Notes: generated from the letters alone by a model not told the origin. A stretch of DNA of 64,000 bases from Mycolicibacterium sp. YH-1 (GCF_022557175.1 NZ_CP092915.1:4092001-4156000); one strand, 5' to 3'. Shown: positions 1 to 10,040, numbered from the stretch's first letter. Program-made: numbers and translations.

Positions 1-159
1 GGCCGCGCGATCCCTCACTGCGGCTCGCAGTTCGTCGACGGTGCGAAGGCGCTCGGCCAGGGACTCATCGGGATATGCCAGCAGCAACGAGGCACACTGC
101 CAGACCGCACGGTCGTGCAGTGAGATCACGTTTCCGCCACCGCGATTGAGCAACCTCAT
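1..159 (-). CDS. narJ: Nitrate reductase molybdenum cofactor assembly chaperone NarJ (N-terminal part, cut by window edge)
   Basis: Only the first 53 codons are in the window. NarJ is the cytoplasmic chaperone that holds apo-NarGH while the molybdenum cofactor and Fe-S clusters are inserted. The visible N-terminus contains the LLLAYPDESLAERL stretch typical of NarJ/TorD-type chaperones. The ATG at 159 overlaps the TGA of narH (ATGA), so the two are translationally coupled. Assignment rests on this motif plus position after narG-narH; narI would be expected beyond the window edge. Confidence 0.85.
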   Translation of the reverse strand, partial: MRLLNRGGGNVISLHDRAVWQCASLLLAYPDESLAERLRTVDELRAAVRDRAA

Positions 160-1799
160 TGCGGGAACATTCCCGTCGGCGCTCCCCTGCCGTCCCAGTT
201 CAGCAGGTTGACCCGGGAGGGGTTTTCGGCGTTGGCGGCCATACCCTCGCCGGTCTGCCGCTGTTTCAGCGCCCGGAACGTCTCGACCGCGACGGGCACC
301 GGCCCGCCGCTGGCCTCCCCGAACGGGCCCGACTCGAACATGCCAGGACCATCGTCGAACGACAGTGCGCACTCGGTGGCCGTCTCCTCGAGGCGGTGGC
401 CCTCAGCGGCGTACACCGACGGAATGACATAGCGCTCATCGTATTTCGCGAGGGCGAGCAGCCGGTACATCTCATACATCTGCTCCTCGGTCATCCCGAC
501 CGCCTCCGGAATGTGCGGCTGGGTCTCGCGACCGAGGTTGATATCGCGCATATAGGACCGCATCGCGGCCAGCCGGCGCAACACCGCCTCGACGACGCCG
601 GTGTCGCCCGCGGTGAACAGTCCGGCCAGGTACTCGATCGGGATGCGCAGGGCCTCCAGCGCGCCGAACAGGTTGCCCAGGTCCTCCCCGTCGTGGCTAT
701 CCCGGCTGACGGCGTCGACGACCGGGGACAACGGTGGGACGTACCAGACCATCGGCATGGTCCGGTACTCCGGATGTAGCGGCAGCGCCACCCGAAAGGT
801 GTTGATCAGCGCGTACACCGGCGATCGCTGCGCTGCCTCGATCCACTCATCCGAGATGCCCTCCGCACGGGCGCCGGCGATGACGGCGGGATCGGAGGGG
901 TCGAGCAGCAGCTGGCGCTGCGCCTCGTACAGATCGGTCTCGTTCTCGGTCGACGCCGCCTCGAGCACCCGGTCCACGTCGTAGAGGACCAGTCCGATGT
1001 AGCGCAGCCGGCCCACACACGTCTCGGCGCACACGGTGGGCAGCCCGACCTCGACGCGCGGGTAGCAGAAGGTGCACTTCTCGGCCTTGCCGGTCTTGTG
1101 GTTGAAGTACACCTTCTTGTAGGGACATCCGGACACGCACATCCGCCAGCCGCGGCACCGGTCCTGATCGACGAGCACGATGCCGTCCTCGGTGCGCTTG
1201 TACATCGCCCCCGACGGACACGAGGACACGCACGACGGGTTCAGGCAGTGTTCGCAGATGCGCGGCAGGTAGAACATGAACGTCTGCTCGAGCTCGAGGC
1301 GAACCTGTTCGCTCACCTTGGCCAGCACCGGGTCACCGGGCACGATCTCCGGGGAGCCGCCGAGGTCGTCATCCCAGTTCGCCGACCACGACACCTTCAT
1401 CGGCTTGCCGCTGATGAGGCTGCGCGGTGGGGCGACCGGCATCTGCTCACCCAGCGGTGCCGAGGTCAGGTTGTCGTAGTCATAGGTCCACGGCTCGTAG
1501 TAGTCGTCGATGCTGGGCAGTTTCGGGTTGGAGAATATCCGCAGCAGCTTGGCCAGCCGACCACCGTCGCGGAGCCGCAGCCTGCCCCGGCTGTCACGTA
1601 CCCAACCGCCGCGCCATCGGTCCTGATCCTCGTAGGTGCGTGGATACCCCTGCCCGGGGCGAGTCTCAACGTTGTTGAACCACACGTACTCGGTCCCGGA
1701 TCGGTTGGTCCAGGCCTGCTTGCACGTGACCGAACAGGTGTGGCACCCGATGCACTTGTCGAGGTTCATCACCATCGCCAGCTGCGCCATGACCTTCAT
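156..1799 (-). CDS. narH: Respiratory nitrate reductase beta subunit NarH
   Basis: 547-residue iron-sulfur electron-transfer subunit that passes electrons from NarI heme to NarG. Four cysteine clusters are visible: CIGCHTCSVTC near residue 17, CEHCLNPSCVSSC near 182, CRGWRMCVSGC near 215 and a later CTFCYP/CAETC group near 242-260. The Trp in CRGWRMC replaces a Cys, as known for the [3Fe-4S] centre of NarH. Length is close to the usual 510-550. Start ATG at 1799 overlaps the narG stop (ATGA) and its stop overlaps narJ. Inner-face membrane complex NarGHI; anaerobic or hypoxic nitrate respiration. Confidence 0.97.
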   Translation of the reverse strand: MKVMAQLAMVMNLDKCIGCHTCSVTCKQAWTNRSGTEYVWFNNVETRPGQGYPRTYEDQDRWRGGWVRDSRGRLRLRDGGRLAKLLRIFSNPKLPSIDDYYEPWTYDYDNLTSAPLGEQMPVAPPRSLISGKPMKVSWSANWDDDLGGSPEIVPGDPVLAKVSEQVRLELEQTFMFYLPRICEHCLNPSCVSSCPSGAMYKRTEDGIVLVDQDRCRGWRMCVSGCPYKKVYFNHKTGKAEKCTFCYPRVEVGLPTVCAETCVGRLRYIGLVLYDVDRVLEAASTENETDLYEAQRQLLLDPSDPAVIAGARAEGISDEWIEAAQRSPVYALINTFRVALPLHPEYRTMPMVWYVPPLSPVVDAVSRDSHDGEDLGNLFGALEALRIPIEYLAGLFTAGDTGVVEAVLRRLAAMRSYMRDINLGRETQPHIPEAVGMTEEQMYEMYRLLALAKYDERYVIPSVYAAEGHRLEETATECALSFDDGPGMFESGPFGEASGGPVPVAVETFRALKQRQTGEGMAANAENPSRVNLLNWDGRGAPTGMFPQ

Positions 1800-4700
1800 C
1801 AGTAGGACACCTCCTGCGAGCGGCGGCGGACCACCGTCACCTCGTCGCGCTGGTTCCCGGTGGGTCCCAGGTAGTTGAACGCGAACGCGTGCTGTGCGTA
1901 TCCGCCCGCGAGGTGAGTCGGCTTGACCAGCAGCCGGGTCAACGAATTATGAATGCCGCCACGGTTTCCCGTGGTCTCGGTCAGCGGAACGTCGATCGTC
2001 CGCTCCTGTGCGTGATACACGTACACCACACCGTCGGGCATGCGGTGCGAGACGACAGCACGGCACACCAGAACGCCGTTGCGGTTGACCGCCTCGACCC
2101 AATCATTGTCGTGCACTGCGATCTTCGCGGCATCGGCCGGGCTCATCCACATGGTCGGTCCGCCGCGTGACAGTGACAGCATGAACAGGTTGTCCTGATA
2201 CTCGGAGTGGATCGACCACTTCGAGTGCGGGGTGAGATAGCGCACCGTCAGGCCCACTCCCTCGGAACCGAGTGCGGGCTCGCCGAACAACCGGGACATG
2301 TCCAGTGGCGGCCGGTAGATGGGCAGCTGCTCTCCGAGTTCCTCGAGCCAGTCGTGGTCGACGTAGAAGTGCATCCGGCCGGTCAGCGTGTGAAAGGGCT
2401 TGAGTTCCTCGATGTTGACGGTGAACGGCGCGTACCGGCGGCCGCCGGTCTCACTGCCGGACCACTCCGGGCTGGTGATCACGGGGACGGGACGAGCCTG
2501 GGTGTCGGCGTAGGTGATGCGGCGTTCCTCGCTGCCCTCGGCCAGGTGCACCAGTCGTCGCCCGGTGCGCTTCTCGAGTTCCCGAAATCCCTCCACGGCC
2601 AGCCTGCCGTTGGAGGTACCCGACAGTGCGAGGATGACGTCGGCCATCCGCTCGGCCGTCGTGATCGCCGGACGACCCTCCGCTGGGCCGGAGTCCATCA
2701 CCCCGAACTTAGCGCCGAGTTCGGCGACCTCGACCGTCGGATGCGTCGTCACACCCTTGGTGGTCAAGCCCAGCTCGTCGACGAGCGGGCCCAGGGTGGC
2801 CCACTTGTCGGCAACCGCGGCGTAGTCGCGTTCGACGACCGCAATCGGTCCCATCGTCTTCCCCGGGACCGGCGTCTCCCCCGTCTTGCGCCAATCATGT
2901 TCGGTACCTCCGGGATACGCCATCGCGCCGGGGGTATCGTGCTGCAGGGTGCCGAGGACGACATCGGTTCGGGTGCCCAGGTGTCGCGCGGCGAGCGCGC
3001 TGAAGGTGCGGGCGATCGCGCCGAACGCCTCGTAGTCCGATCGCGTCTCCCAGGGCGGGTCGATCGCCGGGCTGAACGCGTGAATGAACGGGTGCATGTC
3101 GGTGCTGGACAGGTCACCCTTCTCGTACCAGGTGGCCGCGGGCAGCACGACATCCGATAGCAGGGTTGTCGACGTCATCCGGAAGTCGATCGACATCAGC
3201 ATGTCGACCTTGCCCTCGGGAATGTCATAGGTCCACGCAACGTCGTTGGGCCGCAGTTCTTCGGGTGCCGGCTCGGCCTGCAGGTTCGACGTGGTGCCCA
3301 GCAGGTGGCGCAGGAAGTACTCGTTGCCCTTGCTCGAGGAGCCGAGCAGGTTGGCCCGCCAGATGTTGAGCACTCGGGGCCAGTTCCGCGGGTTGTCGGG
3401 GTCGGTGACTGCCAGCTTGAGCTCGCCGGCGGCCAACTTCTCCGCCACGTAGGCGGGGATCTCCCGACCGGCCGCCCGGGCCTCGTCGGCGACGTCGAGG
3501 CTGGACCGGTCGAACTGCGGATAGAACGGCGTCCACCCCATCGCCACCGCGGAGCTGAGCACGTCCATGGTGTGCTTATCGTCAAACCTGCCGCGGCCCA
3601 GAGGACTTGCCAATGCGTCGGCGCGATAGCCGTCGTAGCGCCACTGGTCGGTGTGGGTGTACCAGTACGACGTGCCTGCCATCTGGCGGGGCGGCCTGCA
3701 CCAGTCGGTGCCCATCGCCATCGCGGCCCATCCGGTCACCGGCCGGCACTTCTCCTGGCCGACGTAGTGGGCCCAGCCGCCGCCGTTGCGGCCCATCGAT
3801 CCGGTCAACAACAGCAGTGCCAGGACCGCGCGGTAGGTGGCGTCACCGTGGAACCACTGACAGATGCCGGCGCCCATGATGATCATCGACCGTCCACCGG
3901 AGTCCTCGGCGTTGCGCGCGAACTCCTTGGCGATGCGGATCGCCTGTGCGGCCGACACTCCGGTGATCGCCTCCTGCCAGGCCGGGGTGTAGGGCTCGGT
4001 GTCGTCGTCGTAGCCGGTGGGCCACGTGCCCGGCAGTCCCGGCCGTCGCACCCCGTACTGGGCCAGCATCAGGTCATACACCGTGCAGACGCGGTGTGCA
4101 CCGACCCGCCGTACCGGGACGCCTCGCGCCAGAACCTCGCCGTGCCCGTCGATCGTGTCGAAACGTGGCAGGTGGACCACCGCGGTCTCGCCATCGGGTC
4201 GCGCAACCGTCAGAGCCGGGACCAGATCCCCGAGTTCCAGATTCCACTTGCCCACGCCGTCGTCGCCGTAGCGGAACCCCAGCGAACCCTTGGGCACGGC
4301 GATATCGTCGGTCGCCCCGTCGAGCAGGGCTGGCTTGAACGCCGCGTTCTCCACATCCAGACCGAGGTCGGCGGCGGTGAGGTTCTTCCCGGGCACCAGC
4401 ACACCGTCACGTTCCTCGAGCCGCACCAGGAAGGGTAGATCGGTGTACTGCCGCACGTAGTCGACGAAGAAGGGAATTCGGTTGCGCACGAAGCACTCCG
4501 AGAGGATGACGTGGCCCATCGCCATCGCGAGGGCTCCGTCGGTGCCCGCCGCGCAGGGCATCCACTCGTCGGCGAACTTCGTGTTGTCCGCGTAATCGGG
4601 GCTCACGGCGACGACCTTGGTTCCGCGGTAGCGAACCTCGGCCATCCAGTGCGCATCGGGTGTCCGGGTCACCGGCACGTTCGAGCCCCACATCATCAGG

Positions 4701-5470
4701 TATGCCGCGTCCCACCAATCCCCGGATTCCGGCACGTCGGTCTGGTCGCCGAAGACCTGCGGCGAGGCCACCGGCAGATCGGCGTACCAGTCGTAGAACG
4801 ACGTCATCACCCCGCCGATCATCTCGATGAACCGAGAACCGGCGGCGAATGACACCATCGACATCGCTGGGATCGGCGAGAAGCCGGAGACGCGGTCCGG
4901 TCCGTACTCCTTGATGGTGTGGACGTGCGCGGCCGCGATCATCTCGGTGGCCTCGGTCCAGGTCACGCGCACCAGTCCGCCCTTGCCGCGCGCCTGCTGA
5001 TAGCGACGTCGCCGAGCCGGATCTGCCTGGAGGTCGGCCCAGGCCAGCACGGGATCGCCCAATCGGGCACGGGCCTCGCGGTACATCTCGACCAGAACGC
5101 CGCGCGCGTAGGGGTAACGCACCCGTGTCGGCGAGTAGGTGTACCAGGAGAACGCGGCGCCGCGGGGGCAGCCGCGCGGTTCGTACTCGGGCCGGTCGGG
5201 GCCCACCGACGGGTAGTCGGTCTCCTGGGTCTCCCAGGTGATGATGCCGTCCTTGACGTAGACCTTCCACGAGCACGATCCGGTGCAGTTCACTCCGTGT
5301 GTGGACCGCACCACCTTGTCGTGGCTCCAGCGGTCGCGGTAGAACACGTCGCCCTCGCGCCCGCCGCGGCGGGTGACGGTGCGCAGGTCGTCGGATGTCT
5401 TGCCCGACGTGAAGAATCTGCCGCTGCGTGCGAGCAACGCCTCAATCGGGCCGCCGATCTGCGCGCTCAC
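1799..5470 (-). CDS. narG: Respiratory nitrate reductase catalytic alpha subunit NarG
   Basis: 1223-residue Mo-bis-MGD nitrate reductase. The N-terminal FS0 cluster ligands are visible as HGVNCTGSCSW and RGCPRGA (His plus three Cys). The QTDVPESGDWWD segment carries the Asp that ligates molybdenum in E. coli NarG. Full family length, no break. The start is GTG at 5470, overlapping the narK TGA (GTGA), so narK-narG-narH-narJ form one coupled operon. No Tat signal, consistent with a cytoplasmic-facing NarG rather than a periplasmic Nap enzyme. Confidence 0.97.
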   Translation of the reverse strand: MSAQIGGPIEALLARSGRFFTSGKTSDDLRTVTRRGGREGDVFYRDRWSHDKVVRSTHGVNCTGSCSWKVYVKDGIITWETQETDYPSVGPDRPEYEPRGCPRGAAFSWYTYSPTRVRYPYARGVLVEMYREARARLGDPVLAWADLQADPARRRRYQQARGKGGLVRVTWTEATEMIAAAHVHTIKEYGPDRVSGFSPIPAMSMVSFAAGSRFIEMIGGVMTSFYDWYADLPVASPQVFGDQTDVPESGDWWDAAYLMMWGSNVPVTRTPDAHWMAEVRYRGTKVVAVSPDYADNTKFADEWMPCAAGTDGALAMAMGHVILSECFVRNRIPFFVDYVRQYTDLPFLVRLEERDGVLVPGKNLTAADLGLDVENAAFKPALLDGATDDIAVPKGSLGFRYGDDGVGKWNLELGDLVPALTVARPDGETAVVHLPRFDTIDGHGEVLARGVPVRRVGAHRVCTVYDLMLAQYGVRRPGLPGTWPTGYDDDTEPYTPAWQEAITGVSAAQAIRIAKEFARNAEDSGGRSMIIMGAGICQWFHGDATYRAVLALLLLTGSMGRNGGGWAHYVGQEKCRPVTGWAAMAMGTDWCRPPRQMAGTSYWYTHTDQWRYDGYRADALASPLGRGRFDDKHTMDVLSSAVAMGWTPFYPQFDRSSLDVADEARAAGREIPAYVAEKLAAGELKLAVTDPDNPRNWPRVLNIWRANLLGSSSKGNEYFLRHLLGTTSNLQAEPAPEELRPNDVAWTYDIPEGKVDMLMSIDFRMTSTTLLSDVVLPAATWYEKGDLSSTDMHPFIHAFSPAIDPPWETRSDYEAFGAIARTFSALAARHLGTRTDVVLGTLQHDTPGAMAYPGGTEHDWRKTGETPVPGKTMGPIAVVERDYAAVADKWATLGPLVDELGLTTKGVTTHPTVEVAELGAKFGVMDSGPAEGRPAITTAERMADVILALSGTSNGRLAVEGFRELEKRTGRRLVHLAEGSEERRITYADTQARPVPVITSPEWSGSETGGRRYAPFTVNIEELKPFHTLTGRMHFYVDHDWLEELGEQLPIYRPPLDMSRLFGEPALGSEGVGLTVRYLTPHSKWSIHSEYQDNLFMLSLSRGGPTMWMSPADAAKIAVHDNDWVEAVNRNGVLVCRAVVSHRMPDGVVYVYHAQERTIDVPLTETTGNRGGIHNSLTRLLVKPTHLAGGYAQHAFAFNYLGPTGNQRDEVTVVRRRSQEVSY

Positions 5471-6696
5471 GTGGCGGCCGCCGGCCGGTCCCGCGGAACC
5501 GGTTCGTGGGCGTGCAATCGTATTGCGGTGTACGCCAACGCGATGAGTGCGGTGGCCACCAGCAACAGCAGACCGAAGGTGTAGTCGTTGTCGACCTCAT
5601 CGTAGCTGGCACCCATTACCAGCGGTGGGAAGTAACCACCCAATCCTCCTGCGGCGGCGACGATTCCGGTGACCGAGCCGACCGATTTGGCTGGCGCCCG
5701 ACGCGCGACCCAGGCGAACACGCCACCGGTTCCCATTCCCAGGAACAGCGCCAACCCGATGAAGGTCACGGCGGACCAGAGGTCCGGGGGTGGCTGGAAG
5801 ACCGCGATGAAGGCCATCACCGCCGTGCCCGCCAGGGAGACCAGCACGACGTACTTCGGCGGAATCCGGTCGGAGAGGGCACCACCGATCGGTCGGGCGA
5901 TCACGGCGGCAAGCGCGAATCCTGCGGTGCGGGCGCCCGCGTCGACAGCGGAGAAGTCGTAGATCGTCTTGATGTAGGTGGGCAGGTAGTTGCTGAAGGC
6001 GACGAAACCGCCGAAGACGACGGCGTAGAGGAAGCACATCTCCCACGTCACACCGAGTTTGGCGGCGGCTGCCAACTTCGGCAGCACCGCCTCGGTGTTC
6101 GGCGTGAACGCGGGCGAGTCGCGCATCACCAGCAGGCAGATCACGGCCGTGAGCGCCAGGGCGACGGCGATGATGACGTGCGCGGTGAGCAACCCGAACC
6201 ACGCGACGAACCGGGGCGTGAAGAACGCCGACAGCGCGGTGCCGACCATTCCCGCACCGAAAACGCCGGTCGCGAAGCCGCGACGGGCCGGCTCGTACCA
6301 GTTGTTCGCGAACGGAATTCCGACCGCGAAGACCGTTCCCGCGATACCCAGGAAGAACCCGAAGACCAGCAGCAGCGGATATGAATCGATGGTTCCGGCC
6401 ACCCCGACCGCCAGCACTGGCAGGATCGAGGCGAGACAGATCGCGATGAACATGACGCGGCCACCGAACCGGTCGGTCAGCGATCCGACGACGATGCGGC
6501 CCAGCGCACCGACGAGAATCGGCGTGGCCACGAGCATCGAGGCCTTGGTGCTGCTCAGAGACATGTCGCCGGCATACGTTGTCGACAGCGGGCCAATCAT
6601 GTTCCAGGCCCAGAAGTTGATGGCCGATGCCCAGGTGGCAAGCGCCAGGTTCACACCCTGACCATCGAGCCTCGACGATGTGGCCACGCCGCCCAT
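5467..6696 (-). CDS. narK: Nitrate/nitrite transporter NarK (MFS)
   Basis: Major-facilitator nitrate/nitrite transporter, about 12 membrane segments. The nitrate-transporter signature region is visible around residues 85-140 (PFANNWYEP and GNGR-like GVFGAGMVGTAL). I start it at the ATG at 6696 (409 residues), because the protein-like part begins MGGVATSSRL and continues into the first membrane helix; the frame stays open upstream to 6807 but that extension is not protein-like. It leads the nar operon, with its stop overlapping narG. It supplies nitrate and removes nitrite. Confidence 0.93.
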   Translation of the reverse strand: MGGVATSSRLDGQGVNLALATWASAINFWAWNMIGPLSTTYAGDMSLSSTKASMLVATPILVGALGRIVVGSLTDRFGGRVMFIAICLASILPVLAVGVAGTIDSYPLLLVFGFFLGIAGTVFAVGIPFANNWYEPARRGFATGVFGAGMVGTALSAFFTPRFVAWFGLLTAHVIIAVALALTAVICLLVMRDSPAFTPNTEAVLPKLAAAAKLGVTWEMCFLYAVVFGGFVAFSNYLPTYIKTIYDFSAVDAGARTAGFALAAVIARPIGGALSDRIPPKYVVLVSLAGTAVMAFIAVFQPPPDLWSAVTFIGLALFLGMGTGGVFAWVARRAPAKSVGSVTGIVAAAGGLGGYFPPLVMGASYDEVDNDYTFGLLLLVATALIALAYTAIRLHAHEPVPRDRPAAAT

Positions 6697-6881
6697 GTCC
6701 CCAGACAAGCACTCTCGCCTGAGCAAGGTCCCGGTTTCGACAAATGTTCCCGCAGTGACCATTCGGCCGACCATTCGGCCAAGACCGCCGACACCCGGAT
6801 CGGCCACGCGCCGCGCGGTGGCCGATTACGGTGAGAGCCGACCAACGATTGGCGAGACACCGAGCGACACGAGGAGGACGG

Positions 6882-7232
6882 GTGAACAAGTTCTCATTGA
6901 CGGCGAAGGCCCGCGAACAGCTCGCGGCAGCGGGACGTGCCAGCAGCGGGCGCAGTGCCCACACCGTGTACGGCGGCCACGAACACGTGCTCCGTCAAAC
7001 GATGATCGCGCTGGTGGCGGGTCAAAGGCTCGACGAGCACTCGAATCCAGGTGAGGCAACCGTCCATGTCCTTCTCGGACGGGTGCGGCTCATCGCGGGC
7101 GACAACACCTGGGAGGGCTCGGCGGCTGATCTGATCGTGGTACCCGATGCGCGGCACTCACTCGAGGCCGTCGAGGACTCGGTAATTCTGCTCACCGTCG
7201 CCAAACTGCCCGCACAGGACGACGGCTCGTAG
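6882..7232 (+). CDS. Cupin-domain protein
   Basis: 116-residue single-domain cupin. A small beta-barrel is suggested by the HEHVLRQ, GQRLDEHSNPGEA and PDARHSLEA segments, which carry the metal-binding His/Glu pattern of cupins. The start is GTG at 6882, chosen because GAGGAGG at 6871 sits at ideal spacing. It is divergent from narK and convergent with the sulfide oxidoreductase. Similar small cupins often accompany redox or detoxification genes, but no substrate can be read from the sequence. Confidence 0.8.
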   Translation: MNKFSLTAKAREQLAAAGRASSGRSAHTVYGGHEHVLRQTMIALVAGQRLDEHSNPGEATVHVLLGRVRLIAGDNTWEGSAADLIVVPDARHSLEAVEDSVILLTVAKLPAQDDGS

Positions 7233-7268
7233 TGGGCGTGCAATCGTCCCGTGCGGTCAGCTGCGTTA

Positions 7269-8468
7269 CTAGGCGAGGCCCTTGAGCATCAGGTTCCAGT
7301 ACATGAACGGCAGTCCGTACTTCTTGAGGTACCAGTAGCCACGGTGCGGCTTGGTCGCGTCGATCACCGGGAACGACGGCGTGACCTTCATGTCGTAGTT
7401 GAACTCCGCCAGAAGCATCGCGTGCGAGGACGTGACGATCGGGCACGACGCGTACCCGTTGTAGCTAGCACCCAGGGGTCGGCTCGCGAGGAATGCGGCG
7501 ATGTTGTCGGCCACGACGGGTGCCTGCTTGCGGATCGCGGCACCGGTCTTGGAGTTGGGTGAGGATCCGGCGTCGCCGAGGCTGAACACGTTGGGATAGC
7601 GCACGTGCTGCATGGTGTGCTTGTCGATGTCCACGTACCCGTTCGCGTCACCGGTCGACAGCGGGCTCGACTTGATCCAGTCCGGCGCGGATTGGCGTGG
7701 CACGGCGTGCAGCACGTCGAACGCCAGCATGCTGTCGGACCCGTTCTCCCCGACACCGCTCACCGTCACCTTGCGTCCCGTCGCGTCGATTGAGGTCACC
7801 TCGGCGCTGGTGTGCACGGTGATGCCGTAGTCGGCAGCCACCACATCGAGGCTGTCGGCGATCGCCGGGATGCCGAACAGCCGCGGTGTCGGCACCACCA
7901 GGTGGACATCGATGTCCTTGAGAACGCCTTGGCGGCGCCAGTAGTCGGCGGCCAGGTAGGCGATCTTCTGCGGTGCACCCGCACACTTGATCGGACCCGA
8001 CGGCATCATGAACACCGCACTGCCCGAACGTAAGTCGCGGATGAACTCCCACGTGCGCGGTGCCAGGTCGTACTCGTAGTTCGACGACACCCCGCCCTTG
8101 CCGATCGCGTCCTGCAATCCCTCGGTGCGATTCCAGTCCAGCTGGATGCCGGGGCAGACCACGAGCACGTCGTACTCGTATGTCGCGCCATCACTGCAGA
8201 TCACCGTGTTGCTGTCGGGGTCGACGGTGGCCGCGGCGTTCCTGATCCACGTCGCTCCCTTGGGCATCACCGACGCCTCGGACCGCTCAGTCGTCGACGC
8301 CTTCGCCTGCCCGCCCCCGACGAGGGTCCACAGCGGCTGGTAGTAGTGCTTGTCGGAAGGCTCGATGACGGCGACGTCGGACTGTCCGTTGCGCAGCAGA
8401 CGGGCCGCGACCGAGATACCGGCGGAGCCTCCGCCGACGATCAGGATCTGATGTTTCGCGGTGGTCAT
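7269..8468 (-). CDS. Sulfide:quinone oxidoreductase-like FAD protein
   Basis: 399-residue flavoprotein of the SQR/FCSD/NDH-2 superfamily. An N-terminal Rossmann motif (VGGGSAGISVA, residues 10-20) binds FAD. The YYQPLWTLVGGG segment near 42 and KCAGAPQKI near 160 fit the SQRDL-type (type II) sulfide:quinone oxidoreductases; the Cys of KCAGAP is a likely active-site Cys. It would oxidise sulfide to persulfide/sulfane sulfur and pass electrons to menaquinone at the membrane. It lies 30 bp downstream of the persulfide dioxygenase on the same strand, supporting a sulfide-detoxification operon. A related quinone reductase is the main alternative. Confidence 0.85.
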   Translation of the reverse strand: MTTAKHQILIVGGGSAGISVAARLLRNGQSDVAVIEPSDKHYYQPLWTLVGGGQAKASTTERSEASVMPKGATWIRNAAATVDPDSNTVICSDGATYEYDVLVVCPGIQLDWNRTEGLQDAIGKGGVSSNYEYDLAPRTWEFIRDLRSGSAVFMMPSGPIKCAGAPQKIAYLAADYWRRQGVLKDIDVHLVVPTPRLFGIPAIADSLDVVAADYGITVHTSAEVTSIDATGRKVTVSGVGENGSDSMLAFDVLHAVPRQSAPDWIKSSPLSTGDANGYVDIDKHTMQHVRYPNVFSLGDAGSSPNSKTGAAIRKQAPVVADNIAAFLASRPLGASYNGYASCPIVTSSHAMLLAEFNYDMKVTPSFPVIDATKPHRGYWYLKKYGLPFMYWNLMLKGLA

Positions 8469-8498
8469 GAATTCCTTTTCCTCATTCTCTTTTGGCGC

Positions 8499-9878
8499 CT
8501 AGACGCTCTGGTGGGAGTCGTTCCAGGCGCCGTATCCGCCCAGGATATCGCTGACGTCGGCGAACCCTCTCTGCCGCAGGACGCTGGCGGCCACTGAGGA
8601 TCGATACCCGCCGGCGCAGTAGACGACGGTCGGTTTGGCAGCGTCGAGCTCGTTCAGCCGGCTGGGCAATTGGCCGACCGGGATGGTGATCGCGTTCGGG
8701 ATGGTGCCAGCCTCAACCTCGCCCGGGTTGCGCACGTCGACAATCTGCAGGTTCGCCAGCTCGGAAACACGCTGGTCGAAGGCCTTGGCGGTCAGCCTGG
8801 AGGCGACCTGCACGTCGTCGCGGTGTTCGAGCATCACCGCAAACGGCTGGTCGAGAAAGCCGATCACCCGGTCGAAACCGATGCGCGCGAGCCGGTTCTT
8901 GCCCTCCAGTTCCTGGCCCGGCTCGGTGAACAGCACGACATCGACATCATGAGGAAGGACCGACCCGGCGAACTCGGCATAGCGTCCCTCGAGGCCGATG
9001 TTGATGGCGTGACGCAGGTGACCAAGGGCGAAGTCCTCGGGATTGCGCCCGTCGACCAGGACGGCACCTCCGCGGACCGCCTCGACAACTTGCTCGTAGG
9101 TCATCGGCGTCGGCATCTTGGTCTCGTCCAGCAGCTCACGGTCCTTGCGGTTGAGGATCGCGTCGTAGACGAAGTAGCTCGGTGCGGGCGGCTGTCCCTC
9201 GGTGACCAACTCCATGAACGTGGCCTTGTCGGGCGCACGCAGGGCGTAGTTCGTCTCCTTCTGCTCCCCCATCGTCGACCACAGGTCGGTGGAGAGATTC
9301 TTGCCACACGCCGAGCCTGCGCCGTGCGCCGGGTACACCCGCGTCGCATCCGGCAGCGTCATGAGCTTGTTGTGCAGCGAGTCGTAGAGCTTGTCAGCCA
9401 ACTCCTCGCGGGTGAACCCGATCGAGGCCAGCAGGTCGGGGCGGCCGACGTCGCCGATGAACAGCGCATCACCGGTCAGCACACCGTAGGGAACCTCGTC
9501 CCCGGCGTGCTCGTAGACCACGATGCTCATCGACTCGGGGGTGTGGCCCGGGGTGTGACGGAACTCCAACGTCACGTCGCCCAGCGAGTAGCGCTCGCCG
9601 TCGGCGACGCCCATCGACTCGAACTCCGTCTCGGCGACCGAGGAGTACACGATCTTGGCTCCGGTGGCCTTGGCGAGCTCGAGGTGACCGGACAGGAAGT
9701 CGGCATGAAAGTGCGTCTCGATGACGAGTTCGATCGTCAACCCGAGATCCTTGGCGTCGGCCAGGTATTCGGCCACATCGCGTTGCGGGTCGACAACAAC
9801 TGCGCGCCCGGTGTTTTCGTCTGCAATCAGATACGACGCGTGGGACAGACAGTCCAGGTAGTACTGAATGAACTTCAT
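8499..9878 (-). CDS. Persulfide dioxygenase/rhodanese fusion (metallo-beta-lactamase fold)
   Basis: 459 residues. Residues 1-240 form an ETHE1-like metallo-beta-lactamase domain with THFHADFLSGH (H56, H58, D60) and YPAHGAGSACG. Two rhodanese domains follow: the first (about 255-350) lacks an active Cys, the second (about 365-455) has VYCAGGYRSS with the catalytic Cys. The family oxidises glutathione or other low-molecular-weight persulfide to sulfite; mycothiol persulfide is a likely substrate here. The ATG at 9878 starts MKFIQYYLDC; the open frame upstream runs through the operator region and is not protein-like. Divergent from the membrane rhodanese, with repressor-type palindromes between. 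Confidence 0.9.
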   Translation of the reverse strand: MKFIQYYLDCLSHASYLIADENTGRAVVVDPQRDVAEYLADAKDLGLTIELVIETHFHADFLSGHLELAKATGAKIVYSSVAETEFESMGVADGERYSLGDVTLEFRHTPGHTPESMSIVVYEHAGDEVPYGVLTGDALFIGDVGRPDLLASIGFTREELADKLYDSLHNKLMTLPDATRVYPAHGAGSACGKNLSTDLWSTMGEQKETNYALRAPDKATFMELVTEGQPPAPSYFVYDAILNRKDRELLDETKMPTPMTYEQVVEAVRGGAVLVDGRNPEDFALGHLRHAINIGLEGRYAEFAGSVLPHDVDVVLFTEPGQELEGKNRLARIGFDRVIGFLDQPFAVMLEHRDDVQVASRLTAKAFDQRVSELANLQIVDVRNPGEVEAGTIPNAITIPVGQLPSRLNELDAAKPTVVYCAGGYRSSVAASVLRQRGFADVSDILGGYGAWNDSHQSV

Positions 9879-9932
9879 CTTTCGAATCCTCTCGTTTCGG
9901 GGGCGGGCATCGCCGCTACACATCCTGCGCGC

Positions 9933-10040
9933 ATACCCCCCTTGGGTATACCAAGGACTATACCCGCCGCGCGCATTCCCGTTTGGACGTACCCCCGGGG
10001 GTATATGTACTATGGCTGTCACTATACCCCAGGCGGTATA
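9933..10040. promoter_or_regulatory. Three CsoR/CstR-type palindromic operators in a divergent promoter region
   Basis: Three inverted repeats lie in the 200 bp between the divergent persulfide dioxygenase and rhodanese genes. Site 1 (9933-9949) has arms ATACCC and GGGTAT. Site 2 (9990-10003) is a perfect palindrome TACCCCCGGGGGTA. Site 3 (10023-10040) has arms TATACC and GGTATA. CsoR-family tetramers (CsoR, CstR) are known to bind AT-flanked G/C-tract palindromes of this design. A CsoR-family gene lies 0.7 kb away, so control by its product is the likely reading. Confidence 0.8.

Noticed and set aside
159-6384. Long plus-strand open frames opposite narH, narG and narK
   Set aside because: They are antisense shadows of GC-rich genes, with Arg/His/Pro-rich sequence and no starts at ribosome sites.
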